Assembly (NCBI GenBank): GCA_019695185.1
Contig: JAIBAN010000013.1
Span: 45,193-109,192 of the forward strand
DNA length: 64,000 nt
Reading direction: 5' to 3'
Origin: Blastocatellia bacterium
Lineage (GTDB): Bacteria; Acidobacteriota; Blastocatellia; Chloracidobacteriales; Chloracidobacteriaceae
Every line of letters starts with the position of its first letter. Position 1 is the first letter of the stretch. The notes under the pieces were generated by a model that was not told the origin of the DNA, made no database searches, and saw nothing but the letters and a program-made list of their open reading frames with translations. The translations under genes and the position numbers were made by a program. Positions 45,277 to 53,525 of the stretch are shown here, piece by piece.

Positions 45277-46134
45277 TCAAAACTTTTTCGGTTGTGGCCG
45301 GGAAATGAACTGGGTGATTTGGGCCCGAATCGGCTGTGGAACCGTCGGGTCGGAACGGAGTTCCTTCATTTCCGAAGGTGATAAGGTCTGAATCAGCGTC
45401 GTGGCGCGTCCAGCAGACAAAAAGCGACTGTGTAGCAGCGAAATTTTAACATTTTTGCGCATCGCCCACTTGGCACTGTCGGCAATCAAGGTCACAACAT
45501 GGCTGAATCCGGCTTTACGAACTGCGGTGGAAATGATGTTTTCGTTCAGATAGGGATTATCCAGAACCGCCCGGACCACATCCGGGCTGGGGTCGTTGAG
45601 CATGGCCGGAATCAACCGGATTCCGTTCACCCGGCGCGCCATGGTGATTTTCTGACCCAGGGCAATCCCACTATATTGTTGCAAAATCAGGTTTTCGGCT
45701 GCGGTTTTGACTTCCATTGGAACGGCGGGCGTAATCAGGACAAAAACCAGGTCAAACAAATACAACTGCCCCACCAGCCGCAACCCGGCAGAGCCCGGCA
45801 GCTTTGGATTCAAGGTCAAAATCCGCCGCAGCACATGACTGCCGGAGGTTCGTTTGTCACCAGCCAGTCGGCGCAGCACTTCAGGCGGGGCGTCTTTGCG
45901 GTTGGCAATGATTTTGAGTTCCTCTTCGCCGGTTTCCTCGTTGTCAAGTAAAGCGTTGAGCACTTCCTGGGTGGTGTCAAAAGCGAGGTCTTTGCGCTCT
46001 TCGGCAGTTCCGGTGCGGGCCCGCTGCACCCGCCTGAGCAAATCAAGCTGGGCCAGGGCTTTCTGCCGGGAGGCAAGTTCCTCTTCGGAGATTTCGCGCT
46101 CCAGTTCGGTTGGATAGTCTTGTTCGTTGGTCAT
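45277..46134 (-). CDS. uncharacterised helical-repeat protein
   Basis: 285 residues, no signal peptide. The N-terminus is acidic (ELEREISEEELASRQ). The rest consists of short helical pairs with patterns such as NDPSPDVVRAVLDNPYL and ADSAKWAMRKNVKISLLH, resembling HEAT or DUF2336-type leucine-rich variant repeats. Probably a cytoplasmic scaffold; function not recognised. It sits 42 bases upstream of the secreted protein gene on the same strand, so the two may be cotranscribed. Confidence 0.7.
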   Translation of the reverse strand: MTNEQDYPTELEREISEEELASRQKALAQLDLLRRVQRARTGTAEERKDLAFDTTQEVLNALLDNEETGEEELKIIANRKDAPPEVLRRLAGDKRTSGSHVLRRILTLNPKLPGSAGLRLVGQLYLFDLVFVLITPAVPMEVKTAAENLILQQYSGIALGQKITMARRVNGIRLIPAMLNDPSPDVVRAVLDNPYLNENIISTAVRKAGFSHVVTLIADSAKWAMRKNVKISLLHSRFLSAGRATTLIQTLSPSEMKELRSDPTVPQPIRAQITQFISRPQPKKF

Positions 46135-46293
46135 AGAAAAATCTCTTCAGTGTTCCATTTGCGAAGTGCGAATTTGTGTCCGACAGACCTGGGGCTTGGC
46201 TTCACAGATGGAAAGCGACGACGTGTTGCCAAACACCAGTCATCAGCAAAATGACAACCGGCACATCGCACATGAAAAAATTGCAAATGAGTT

Positions 46294-46902
46294 TTACTGT
46301 TTCCTCCGACCCTGCCACACGGTTTCGTCCGAGTGGGAAATGTGCAAATGGTCAAGAATTCGAAAGACAAAATGGTCAACCAGTTCGGTAATGGTGGTTG
46401 GACGATGGTAAAAACCGGGTGATGCGGGGATGATGACTGCACCGGCCTGATGCAGTTTCAGCATGTTTTCCAGGTGAATGGCATTATACGGTGTTTCGCG
46501 GGGAACCAGAATCAGCGTCCGGCGTTCCTTGAGCGTCACATCCGCAGCCCGGTGGACCAAATCACGGGCAATTCCGGCGGCAATGTACCCCAGAGTGCCC
46601 ATACTGCATGGAACGACAACCATGCCGTCGGTTCGATAGGAACCGCTGGCAATGCTGGCCCCGATGTCTTTGGCGGGAAGCAGGTGGATTTTTTCCGAAG
46701 TCCGCCCAAGCAACGTTTCCACGTCGGAAGTTTTCGTACCGGTCACGTCAAGGTCGAGTTCCTCTCGAATCACCGTTACGCCAAAAGCAGTTAAAACCAG
46801 ATTGATGCGTCCAACTTCAGGACTTTTATCAAGATAATGCAAAAGCCGTTGGGCATAGAGCGCGCCGCTTGCGCCGGTAATGCCGACAGTAATATGTTTC
46901 AC
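46294..46902 (-). CDS. ubiX: flavin prenyltransferase UbiX
   Basis: 202 residues. Joins dimethylallyl phosphate to FMN, making the prenylated cofactor for UbiD decarboxylases. The start [20 protein letters not shown] (flavin phosphate loop), [18 protein letters not shown] (about 95-112), [19 protein letters not shown] and [10 protein letters not shown] are all family motifs. It is used in quinone or aromatic-acid metabolism. No ubiD is in the window. It diverges from the PilP-like gene. Confidence 0.93.
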   Translation of the reverse strand: MKHITVGITGASGALYAQRLLHYLDKSPEVGRINLVLTAFGVTVIREELDLDVTGTKTSDVETLLGRTSEKIHLLPAKDIGASIASGSYRTDGMVVVPCSMGTLGYIAAGIARDLVHRAADVTLKERRTLILVPRETPYNAIHLENMLKLHQAGAVIIPASPGFYHRPTTITELVDHFVFRILDHLHISHSDETVWQGRRKQ

Positions 46903-47043
46903 AAATTCAAAGCCTCTTCTCTGAAAGAATTGGGAACCGGAGACCCAGCCAGGTGGAGCACCTGCACGAGAAACCCTTGCGGGTTGAATTCCGAGCCTCC
47001 GCTCTCATTTCATACCTTCTTCATTCAGCTTGGGGAAAATATT

Positions 47044-47610
47044 ATGTCAAACTTGTGTCGTTTCGTTTGGGTTCGTGGTTCGTGGGTGGGAATCGCCGTT
47101 TTGGTGGTTTTTCTGGGAATTTCAACCGGTGTCAATGCCTTTGCTCAGGAGCCCAGCCCACAACCCGGCCAGAACCCCAACGAACCTGCGACCTCGCCGA
47201 GTGAAAAACAACCAGCGAAAAAAGGCAACCCGTCTCCGAAAAACGATACCGAAAATCCGGTTGAAAAAAACGGTATCAAGCGGATTCCGGGCTATCCTCC
47301 GGTGGAAGACCGGATTGCCGAATATTTACGCATGGCAGGGGATGGCAAGGTGCCGCGTGAGGAAAGCCGCCCCTATGTGATTGAAGGAGTAACCGTCATC
47401 GGTATGTCGGGAACCACCAGCGCCTTTCTGAAAACCGAAGACGGCCACACGGTGATTGTGCGCAAAGGAATGAAATTCTATAACGGAATGGTGGTTGGGA
47501 TTGAAAAGGACCGGGTGATTTTCAGCCTCACCAAAACCAAAAAGGTGGTTGAAAAACGCTATGGTCAAGCCATCAATGCCTCAACCGGCGAGGAAGGCGA
47601 AGCGCAGTAG
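47044..47610 (+). CDS. exported PilP-like protein
   Basis: 188 residues. Hydrophobic export segment (about 10-34), a long Pro/Asn/Ser/Lys linker (about 35-80), then a small beta domain (about 85-180) with GTTSAFLKTEDGHTVIVRKGMKFYNGMVVGIEKDRVIFSL. This is the pattern of PilP, the periplasmic type IV pilus assembly protein, and the twitching ATPase gene pilT lies 1 kb away; the assignment is tentative. The ATG at 47044 follows GGGGAAAAT and starts the signal peptide. The TAG stop directly abuts a GAGAATT array. Confidence 0.65.
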   Translation: MSNLCRFVWVRGSWVGIAVLVVFLGISTGVNAFAQEPSPQPGQNPNEPATSPSEKQPAKKGNPSPKNDTENPVEKNGIKRIPGYPPVEDRIAEYLRMAGDGKVPREESRPYVIEGVTVIGMSGTTSAFLKTEDGHTVIVRKGMKFYNGMVVGIEKDRVIFSLTKTKKVVEKRYGQAINASTGEEGEAQ

Positions 47611-47735
47611 AATTGAGAATTGAGAATTGAGAATGGAAACCGCAATTCCAATTCCGGGTTTTCCTCAATTTTCAAAAACCCTGGACCCTGGACCCTGGAC
47701 CCTGAACCCTGAACCCTGAACCCAATTCTCAATTA
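47611..47735. repeat. nested GAGAATT and GGGTTCA arrays
   Basis: Three GAGAATT units (47611-47634), then six inverted GGACCCT/TGAACCC-type units (47677-47723), then a short inverted AATTCTC run (47724-47735) reaching into the stop codon of the next gene on the minus strand. Confidence 0.85.
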
Positions 47736-48368
47736 CCTTGCTGTGACCAGCACATACTCCGACCAGGACAGGCTGCCGGGCTGGTGCAGGCCGCGAACCA
47801 GAATTTGCGGAAAGCCGGCTGTCTGCAAGGCATCAATCACCATGTCACGGGTGGGAAAGTTTTGTTCGATGGCATCCGGCAGACCTTCCAAAAATCGAGA
47901 CCGCAAGCGCCGATACTGGGTGTAACGGTCCCGCCAAGTGGGCGCACCCCGAAAGATTTCCAGCAACAGCACCAAGGTTCCCCCAGGACGGACTGCTTCC
48001 CGCGCCCAGGCAAAGAATTCACCCATTGCGACCGCAGTAATATTTAACCCACACAACAGGGAATCAAAACGGCACAGTCCGGGATTGGGCTGATGGGGAA
48101 GTTTCAGGGCTTCCCATGTGATGTGTTCATGCAGGCGGATTTCGGCGGCCCGTTGTTCGGCTTCGGTTTGTTCGGCGGGTGAGGTGGCAATATGAACCAG
48201 GGTGATTTTTTTTGAAGCGGCCAGAGCGGCAGCCACCCAATCGCCTGCCGGGTCGGCCACAATTCCCAGCCTCATTTCCGGGTGGAGTCCGGCCACATTC
48301 AGAACCTGTTGGGAAAGGTCATGTGCTGAAAGATGGGTCCGGGCTTCAAAGCGGTGTGTGAGGTTCAT
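47733..48368 (-). CDS. putative SAM-dependent methyltransferase-like protein
   Basis: 211 residues from the ATG at 48368. RLGIVADPAGDWVAAALAASKKITLVHIA (about 34-62) resembles a degenerate motif I region lacking the GxGxG glycines. EAVRPGGTLVLLLEIF (about 123-138) is typical of the late methyltransferase strand. It may be a non-catalytic relative. A longer start at 48416 would add 16 residues that are only translated 9-bp repeats (Asp-Ser-Gln triplets), so it is rejected, though no clear ribosome site precedes 48368. Confidence 0.65.
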   Translation of the reverse strand: MNLTHRFEARTHLSAHDLSQQVLNVAGLHPEMRLGIVADPAGDWVAAALAASKKITLVHIATSPAEQTEAEQRAAEIRLHEHITWEALKLPHQPNPGLCRFDSLLCGLNITAVAMGEFFAWAREAVRPGGTLVLLLEIFRGAPTWRDRYTQYRRLRSRFLEGLPDAIEQNFPTRDMVIDALQTAGFPQILVRGLHQPGSLSWSEYVLVTAR

Positions 48369-48389
48369 TGTATCGTCTAGGGAGTTTTG

Positions 48390-48535
48390 AGAGTCTTGGG
48401 AGTCTTGGGAGTCCAAAACTAACAGGTGACAGGTGACAGGTGACAGGGTGGCAAGAGGTCAGAGATTTTCCGACTCCAAAGCCCCCCCCCAAGATTCCCA
48501 AGACTCCCAAGACCCCCAAGACTCCCAAGACTTGG
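48390..48535. repeat. 9-bp (GGGAGTCTT) dyad with AGGTGAC array inside
   Basis: Units of GGGAGTCTT (48390-48415) face inverted AAGACTCCC units (48491-48535). The core holds three to four AGGTGAC units (48423-48448) and a run of nine C residues (48482-48490). Confidence 0.85.
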
Positions 48536-48540
48536 AAAGG

Positions 48541-49794
48541 CTATCGCTCAATCATATCCAGCATGCTGCCGCCGGGACCGCCGGGATACCGGTGACCACC
48601 CGTCATACCCGGAGCCTGTCGTTGTCCTGGGGCTGGCGGTGGTGGCGGCGGTGGCGGTGGCGGTGGCGCGTCGCTCGGTGAGGCTTCATCAAGGTCTGTC
48701 AATTGCAATAACAGGTTTCCTGGATTGGTGGCGTAGGCAAGTCCGTCTTCTTTGGTAATAATCCGGTTGCGGATGTACTTTTCCAAAATCCCGTCAAAGG
48801 TCTGCATGCCTTCGTTGTCACCGTCCTTCATGGCATCGAGCAACGTGCGTCCGGCGGATTCGCCCTTTTCAATATATTCACGGGTCCGCATCGTGGAACG
48901 CAAAATTTCGATGGCGGCAATCCGGCCCTGCCGGTCGGCGCGGGGCAGCAACCGTTGCGAAATGATATAACGAAACGATTGGGCCAAACGGGTGCGGACC
49001 ACGTGCTCTTCGGATTTGGGAAAAATCCCGACAATCCGGTCCACGGTTTTGGCTGCGTCAATAGTATGGAGTGTGGAGAGCACAAGGTGACCGGTTTCGG
49101 CGGCTTCCATGGCGATTTCCACTGTTTCGCGGTCCCGCATTTCACCTACCAGAATCACCTTTGGAGCCTGCCGCAATGCTGCCCGCAACGCCAGGGCAAA
49201 ATCAGGCGTATCACTGTACAGTTCACGTTGGTGAATGGTGCTGTTTTTGTGCGGATGGATAAACTCGATGGGGTCTTCGATGGTGACAATATGGTAATAC
49301 TTGGACTGGTTGATCAAATCAATCACAGCCGCCAAGGTTGACGATTTGCCGCTGCCGGTGGGACCTGTGACCAGGACCACCCCGTTTTTGAGTTCCGCAA
49401 TTTGTTTAAGCTGGAGCGGCAGATTCAAATCCTCAAAGGCCGGAATCCGGTTGGGAATCACCCGCATGACAATGGCATGGGTGCCACGCTGCATAAAGAC
49501 GTTGACCCGAAACCGGGAATAGCCAGGCACACTATAGGAAACGTCAACCGACCCCTGTTTTTCCAGCTTTTCGGCATTCTGTGAGTTTGATGCCAATAAA
49601 ACCTGGGCAATGCCCTGGGTATGGGCGGGGGTTAATTGTTCCAGTCCTTGGATTTTGACGGCCCGGAGCTGCCCCACCAGCTCGACTTGCGGCGGTCTTC
49701 CAGGTGAAAAAATCAAATCGCTGACTTTGTCGGAAACCGACAGCATCATTTGCAGAATCTGGTTGAACGTCTGGGCAAAGTTGTTACTGGACAT
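48541..49794 (-). CDS. pilT: type IV pilus retraction ATPase PilT
   Basis: 417 residues. Hexameric ATPase that depolymerises the pilus for twitching motility. Walker A is GPTGSGKSS (about 143), the Asp box IEDPIEF (about 173), Walker B VGEMRD (about 214) and the His box STLHT (about 240). A PilT-type AIEILRSTMRTREYIEKGE segment is near 292. Unusual is a C-terminal tail of about 50 residues with eleven consecutive prolines (about 377-387) and a Gly/Met/Pro-rich end; EF-P would be needed to translate it smoothly. pilB and pilC are not nearby. Confidence 0.93.
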   Translation of the reverse strand: MSSNNFAQTFNQILQMMLSVSDKVSDLIFSPGRPPQVELVGQLRAVKIQGLEQLTPAHTQGIAQVLLASNSQNAEKLEKQGSVDVSYSVPGYSRFRVNVFMQRGTHAIVMRVIPNRIPAFEDLNLPLQLKQIAELKNGVVLVTGPTGSGKSSTLAAVIDLINQSKYYHIVTIEDPIEFIHPHKNSTIHQRELYSDTPDFALALRAALRQAPKVILVGEMRDRETVEIAMEAAETGHLVLSTLHTIDAAKTVDRIVGIFPKSEEHVVRTRLAQSFRYIISQRLLPRADRQGRIAAIEILRSTMRTREYIEKGESAGRTLLDAMKDGDNEGMQTFDGILEKYIRNRIITKEDGLAYATNPGNLLLQLTDLDEASPSDAPPPPPPPPPPPAPGQRQAPGMTGGHRYPGGPGGSMLDMIER

Positions 49795-50104
49795 GTGTCA
49801 AGTCCCGTTTCCCAAATCCACCTTCTCGACAGAAGGGGAAATGCGGTTATGGAGGTTTTTCGGAAATCTCTGGATTGCGCGGGGCGAGGCCGGAGTGAGG
49901 CGGATGTTACTGGATTTGCCTCGATGTCGCAACCAGACTTCAGGCAAACCGGTGAATGGACGGAAATGGAATCCGGCTACACGATATGGTGACTTCGCCG
50001 CACATTTCAGGAAATCTTCCGGAAGGGCTTCGGACGGTCTTCGGAAAAACTAACTTGAATGAATGCAACAGTATAAATCTTTTAGTGAGGTGCTCTTTGT
50101 TTTT
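49795..50104. other. intergenic gap upstream of pilT
   Basis: About 310 bases between the divergent pilT and glycine-zipper genes. No convincing gene, RNA or promoter for pilT was recognised here; any frames present are short and lack ribosome sites. Confidence 0.4.
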
Positions 50105-50121
50105 CTGGCACGATAAATGCT
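50105..50121 (+). promoter_or_regulatory. sigma-54 promoter before the glycine-zipper gene
   Basis: CTGGCACGATAAATGCT matches the sigma-54 consensus YTGGCACG-N4-TTGCW at all but one position, with GG (50107) and GC (50119) exactly 12 bases apart. Predicted transcription start near 50131, giving a 65-base leader before the ATG at 50196. No activator site is recognised. Confidence 0.7.
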
Positions 50122-50195
50122 TTTATTTTGATCAGCAGAGACAAAAGCCCGGATATAAACCAAGACAAAAATTCCTGACAGGAGGATTTACCCTT

Positions 50196-50537
50196 ATGAA
50201 AACATTCAAAACCAATATCACTGCCCTGACCTTGACGTTGGCGACCATCCTTTCCTTGCTGCTGCTGCCCTCCACGGCGGCTGCCCAAGACCGACGCAGT
50301 TTTTGGAATCGCCATCGGACGGCCATTACGGTTGTGGGTGGAACTCTTGCCGGGGCCGGCATTGGCGGAGTTGCCGGAGGTCGCAAAGGTGCTTTGATTG
50401 GTGCGGCGGTCGGAGCCGGTTCCTCGGCGATTTTCGAAACGGTCCGGCACAAACGCAACGATGACCGCAATCGGTATTACAACCAGAGGGCCTACACAAA
50501 CAACCGCTCCAATTGCCAACAACCCAGACGTTACTAG
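50196..50537 (+). CDS. small exported glycine-zipper protein
   Basis: 113 residues. Signal peptide (about 1-31), a basic stretch, then a glycine-zipper helix (GGTLAGAGIGGVAGGRKGALIGAAVGAG, about 49-76), which packs into membranes or oligomers as in many envelope stress proteins. The C-terminus is Asn/Arg/Tyr-rich. The ATG at 50196 is set by AGGAGG 10 bases upstream. A sigma-54 promoter precedes it and a strong terminator follows, so it is probably an independently regulated single gene. Confidence 0.8.
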   Translation: MKTFKTNITALTLTLATILSLLLLPSTAAAQDRRSFWNRHRTAITVVGGTLAGAGIGGVAGGRKGALIGAAVGAGSSAIFETVRHKRNDDRNRYYNQRAYTNNRSNCQQPRRY

Positions 50538-50567
50538 GTATCCCGAACTGCCGTCTGGCATCAGATG

Positions 50568-50613
50568 AAAAGGGTCACGCCTCACCACGAACCGGGGCGT
50601 GACCCTTTTTTCT
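50568..50613 (+). terminator. strong rho-independent terminator
   Basis: A 14-bp perfect stem (50568-50581 with 50596-50609), extendable by two pairs, flanked by an A-run and followed by T residues. It lies 30 bases after the glycine-zipper gene. Confidence 0.92.
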
Positions 50614-50749
50614 TCTGATTGGATGTGAGTTGGGGCTGCCAACCGCCTCTTTCCATTTTGGATTGACTTGTGCATGATGCGTCCATCGCCACGCCAAACC
50701 TCATATTGCTGGTTCTATTTCACACGTTACTGCTTCCAGGTTAAGGTCC

Positions 50750-51304
50750 ATGAAGTTTCTTCCAACTGAACTTCCCGAGGTCATTATCATTGAACCGGTG
50801 GTCTTTCGTGACACACGCGGTTTCTTTTTGGAAACCTATCAAGCGCGCAAATATCGGGAGGGCGGGATTGATGTGACGTTTGTTCAGGACAATCATTCAC
50901 GTTCAAGCCGTGGGACATTACGCGGTCTGCATGCCCAAAGAACCAAACCTCAGGGAAAACTGGTGCGGGTGATTCAGGGTGAAATCTATGATGTTGCCGT
51001 GGACATCCGCCCGCATTCGCCGACGTTTGGCCGGTGGGTCGGACTGACGCTTTCAGCGGAAAATTTCCTCCAGGTCTTTGTTCCTCCGGGATTTGCCCAT
51101 GGGTTTTGTGTCGTTAGTGAAACTGCCGAAGTCGAATACAAATGCACCGATTTTTATAATCCGGGGGACGAAATCGGGATTTGTTGGAATGACCCTGCCC
51201 TCGCCATCCCGTGGCCGGTCACAGAACCCATTTTGTCAACGAAAGATGCAAACCACCCATGTTTGTCAGAACTCATCGAAACGCTGTCCGTCCCCCGCGA
51301 CTGA
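50750..51304 (+). CDS. rfbC: dTDP-4-dehydrorhamnose 3,5-epimerase
   Basis: 184 residues, normal length. Epimerises the 4-keto sugar at C3 and C5 on the way to dTDP-L-rhamnose for surface polysaccharide. The cupin fold is shown by [13 protein letters not shown] (about 19-31), [18 protein letters not shown] with the catalytic His61, [10 protein letters not shown] (about 110) and the EYKCTDFY segment with the catalytic Tyr (about 127-134). rfbA, rfbB and rfbD are not adjacent. Its 3' end overlaps the next gene start by 46 bases. Confidence 0.93.
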   Translation: MKFLPTELPEVIIIEPVVFRDTRGFFLETYQARKYREGGIDVTFVQDNHSRSSRGTLRGLHAQRTKPQGKLVRVIQGEIYDVAVDIRPHSPTFGRWVGLTLSAENFLQVFVPPGFAHGFCVVSETAEVEYKCTDFYNPGDEIGICWNDPALAIPWPVTEPILSTKDANHPCLSELIETLSVPRD

Positions 51305-52221
51305 CCCGTTCCGGAAAGTGGATCCAGCGAATCTTCCTGGTAGGTCTGGTTTGGTCCGGTCTGGCCGGTACCGGTTGGGCGCTGGCTCAAGCTCCGCCGC
51401 CGCCAAAAACTACCGAAACTCCTGCCATCACTTCAGCAGCTTGGTATTATGAACGGGCACTCGTCAGTTTTATTTTCGAACGCAATGCGGAAGCCGAACA
51501 GGACCTCCGGGAAGCCCTCCGCAAACGGCCTAAATCGGCTGAAGCCGAATATTTGCTGGCTGCCACCCTGGACCGCCTCAAACGGCCCCGCGAAGCCATG
51601 ACTGCTTTGGAGCGGGCGTTGGCTGACTCGCCAGTCGAACATACACCGGCACGGCTGCGGCTGGTTTCCCATTTATTGGAACTTGAAAAAGGGGAAGAGT
51701 GCGTTCCCCACATTGAAAAACTGCTGGCATTTCTACACGTTCCGGGTCCGGAAGTGGCTGATGCCCGCATCCGGCTGCAAATGGCGCTTTCGGCCCGTCC
51801 GTTGCGGGCCAGCGAAATCTTTGTGCTAACCCAGCAACTGGCAGGGCATATCAACATCTTTTTGCTGGATTCGGCGGCACACTACCGCGCCGCTACGCTG
51901 GATGCCGGTTTGAATGACGGACTGGTTATACTGGAATACATCAATCTGTTGCGGCGGCAAAGCAGTATCAAGGACGAGGAAGTTGCCGCCGAAACCCAAA
52001 AAACCATCCGACTGCGGCAGGGGTTTGCCCCAGCCGCCTGCATTCAATTGGGCGAAGTCGAAGAGAAGCAGAATCACCTGCCGCAAGCCCTCTCGAATTT
52101 CGATTATGCCATCAGGCAGATGAAATACCTTGGCTTTACCGAATCGAAAGGGGATTTTTCCGCTGACCATTTCCGCGACTTGCAGCAGAAAGTCACTAAA
52201 ACCGCCCCGCCCAAAAAGTAG
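51259..52221 (+). CDS. exported TPR-like protein, WYYERAL family copy 1
   Basis: 320 residues. After a basic N-terminus, a hydrophobic export segment (about 24-44) and a Pro-rich linker comes the motif [13 protein letters not shown] (about 58), then TPR-like helical pairs. A second shared motif, [22 protein letters not shown], is near 250. The same two motifs occur in the gene at 57407, so the two are paralogues flanking the propeller histidine kinase. The ATG at 51259 is chosen because the export segment begins shortly after; it overlaps rfbC, suggesting translational coupling. Confidence 0.75.
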   Translation: MFVRTHRNAVRPPRLTRSGKWIQRIFLVGLVWSGLAGTGWALAQAPPPPKTTETPAITSAAWYYERALVSFIFERNAEAEQDLREALRKRPKSAEAEYLLAATLDRLKRPREAMTALERALADSPVEHTPARLRLVSHLLELEKGEECVPHIEKLLAFLHVPGPEVADARIRLQMALSARPLRASEIFVLTQQLAGHINIFLLDSAAHYRAATLDAGLNDGLVILEYINLLRRQSSIKDEEVAAETQKTIRLRQGFAPAACIQLGEVEEKQNHLPQALSNFDYAIRQMKYLGFTESKGDFSADHFRDLQQKVTKTAPPKK

Positions 52222-52263
52222 GCGGCGGGTTCATCACCTTCCAGAAAGGAATTCTTTTTTCAA

Positions 52264-52584
52264 ATGGAACTCATTATTGAAGATATGCTTGTCGGCAGCG
52301 GCAATGCCCCGAAAGCGGGGGATTTGGTCGTGGTTCATTATACCGGCTGGCTGACCAACGGAAAGAAATTTGATTCGTCGGTTGACCGGGGGAAACCTTT
52401 CAAGTTCACGCTTGGTTTTGGCGAGGTCATCAAGGGTTGGGACCAGGGCGTGGCCTCCATGCGCGTCGGTGGCAAACGAAAACTGACCATTCCGCCGGAA
52501 CTGGGCTACGGCAATCGTCCGGTTGGTCCCATCCCGGCCAATTCAACCCTTGTTTTTGAGGTCGAGTTGCTGGGAATCGAGTAA
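52264..52584 (+). CDS. FKBP-type peptidyl-prolyl isomerase
   Basis: 106 residues, a single FKBP domain without a signal peptide, so a cytoplasmic prolyl isomerase or folding helper. The active-site pattern is complete: [48 protein letters not shown] and the final [26 protein letters not shown] lies upstream of the ATG with a somewhat long spacer. It is 42 bases after the TPR gene, so probably in the same transcript. Confidence 0.95.
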   Translation: MELIIEDMLVGSGNAPKAGDLVVVHYTGWLTNGKKFDSSVDRGKPFKFTLGFGEVIKGWDQGVASMRVGGKRKLTIPPELGYGNRPVGPIPANSTLVFEVELLGIE

Positions 52585-52588
52585 AACA

Positions 52589-52785
52589 GTCTGGGGGGTC
52601 TGAGGAGTCCTGGGAGTCAAAGCCAGGTGACAGGTGACAAGTGACAAGTGATAAGAAAAAATCTTGTCACGGTTTACTTGTCACTGTTTACTTCTTCAGA
52701 CTCCCAAGACTCCCAGGACTCCCCAGACTCCCCAGACTCCCCAGACTCCCAGGACTCCCAGGACTCCCAGGACTCCCAGGACTTT
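52589..52785. repeat. 9-bp dyad with nested GTGACA dyad
   Basis: Outer arms: GGAGTCCTGGGAGTC-type units (52589-52618) and about nine inverted AGACTCCCC/AGGACTCCC units (52696-52781). Inner arms: AGGTGAC/AAGTGAC units (52624-52651) and inverted CTTGTCAC units (52663-52685). The whole forms a two-level hairpin. Its last unit supplies AGGA six bases before the next start codon. Confidence 0.88.
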
Positions 52786-52787
52786 GA

Positions 52788-53525
52788 ATGCACCTGATTC
52801 TGGTTCCCTGTCACGCCGTCTATCTGTCTGAATGCAACGGTGACCCGCGCTCTGACAAGGCATGGTGGTTACAATCATTTCAGGCTGGGGAACCTCCCTT
52901 TTATATTGAGCATATTCAAGCCGGAGTTGAGCTGGCCAAAGCCCATCCGGACGCCTTGCTGATGTTTTCAGGCGGTCAGACACGCCGTGAAGCAGGCCCT
53001 CTCAGTGAGGCGGAAAGCTACCGAAAGGTCGCTGTGATGTATGACTGGTGGGCGGGCAGGGAAGTGGCAGAGCGGGCGCAGGTTGAAGAATTCGCCCGTG
53101 ATTCTTTTGAAAATCTGTTGTTTGGTATCTGCCGGATGCGGGAATGCACCGGAATCTGGCCGAGCCGGGTTTCCGTGGTCGGATGGGAATTCAAGGCCCG
53201 CCGTTTTGACCTGCACCGGGCCGCCCTGCGGTTTCCGGCACAGCACTTTTGCTATCATGGCGTGAACAACCCTCCTGCTCTTGAGGCCGCCATCCGGGGG
53301 GAAGAGCAGTTTGCCCTGGAGCCCTTTAGCCGTTCACCTTATGGCGGTGAGCCCGTACTGGAGCAAAAACGGCAGGCCCGCAACCCATTTCAACGGACCC
53401 ATTCCTATCACCGGACCTGCCCGGACCTGGCTGCGTTGCTCAATTACCGGGAAAACACCTTGTTTTCCGGAATCCTGCCCTGGGACAACGAGACACCCAA
53501 TCCAACCTGGGGAATTTCAATATAA
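52788..53525 (+). CDS. DUF218 (YdcF/SanA-like) family protein
   Basis: 245 residues, no signal peptide. HLILVPCHAVYL at the start, a central LLMFSGGQTRREAGPLSEAESYRKV (about 64-88) and ENLLFGICRMRE...VSVVGWEFKARRF (about 107-143) follow the DUF218 pattern, seen in proteins linked to envelope polysaccharide or SAM binding. Function here is unknown. AGGA from the preceding repeat array (52778-52781) is the only visible ribosome site. The last 82 bases overlap the 3' end of the oppositely oriented histidine kinase gene. Confidence 0.75.
   Translation: MHLILVPCHAVYLSECNGDPRSDKAWWLQSFQAGEPPFYIEHIQAGVELAKAHPDALLMFSGGQTRREAGPLSEAESYRKVAVMYDWWAGREVAERAQVEEFARDSFENLLFGICRMRECTGIWPSRVSVVGWEFKARRFDLHRAALRFPAQHFCYHGVNNPPALEAAIRGEEQFALEPFSRSPYGGEPVLEQKRQARNPFQRTHSYHRTCPDLAALLNYRENTLFSGILPWDNETPNPTWGISI

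Noticed and set aside
46925..47005. Stretch resembling tRNA parts (CAGCCAGGTGGAGCACC and GCGGGTTGAATTCCG)
   Set aside because: Anticodon, T and acceptor stems do not pair; only short look-alike strings.
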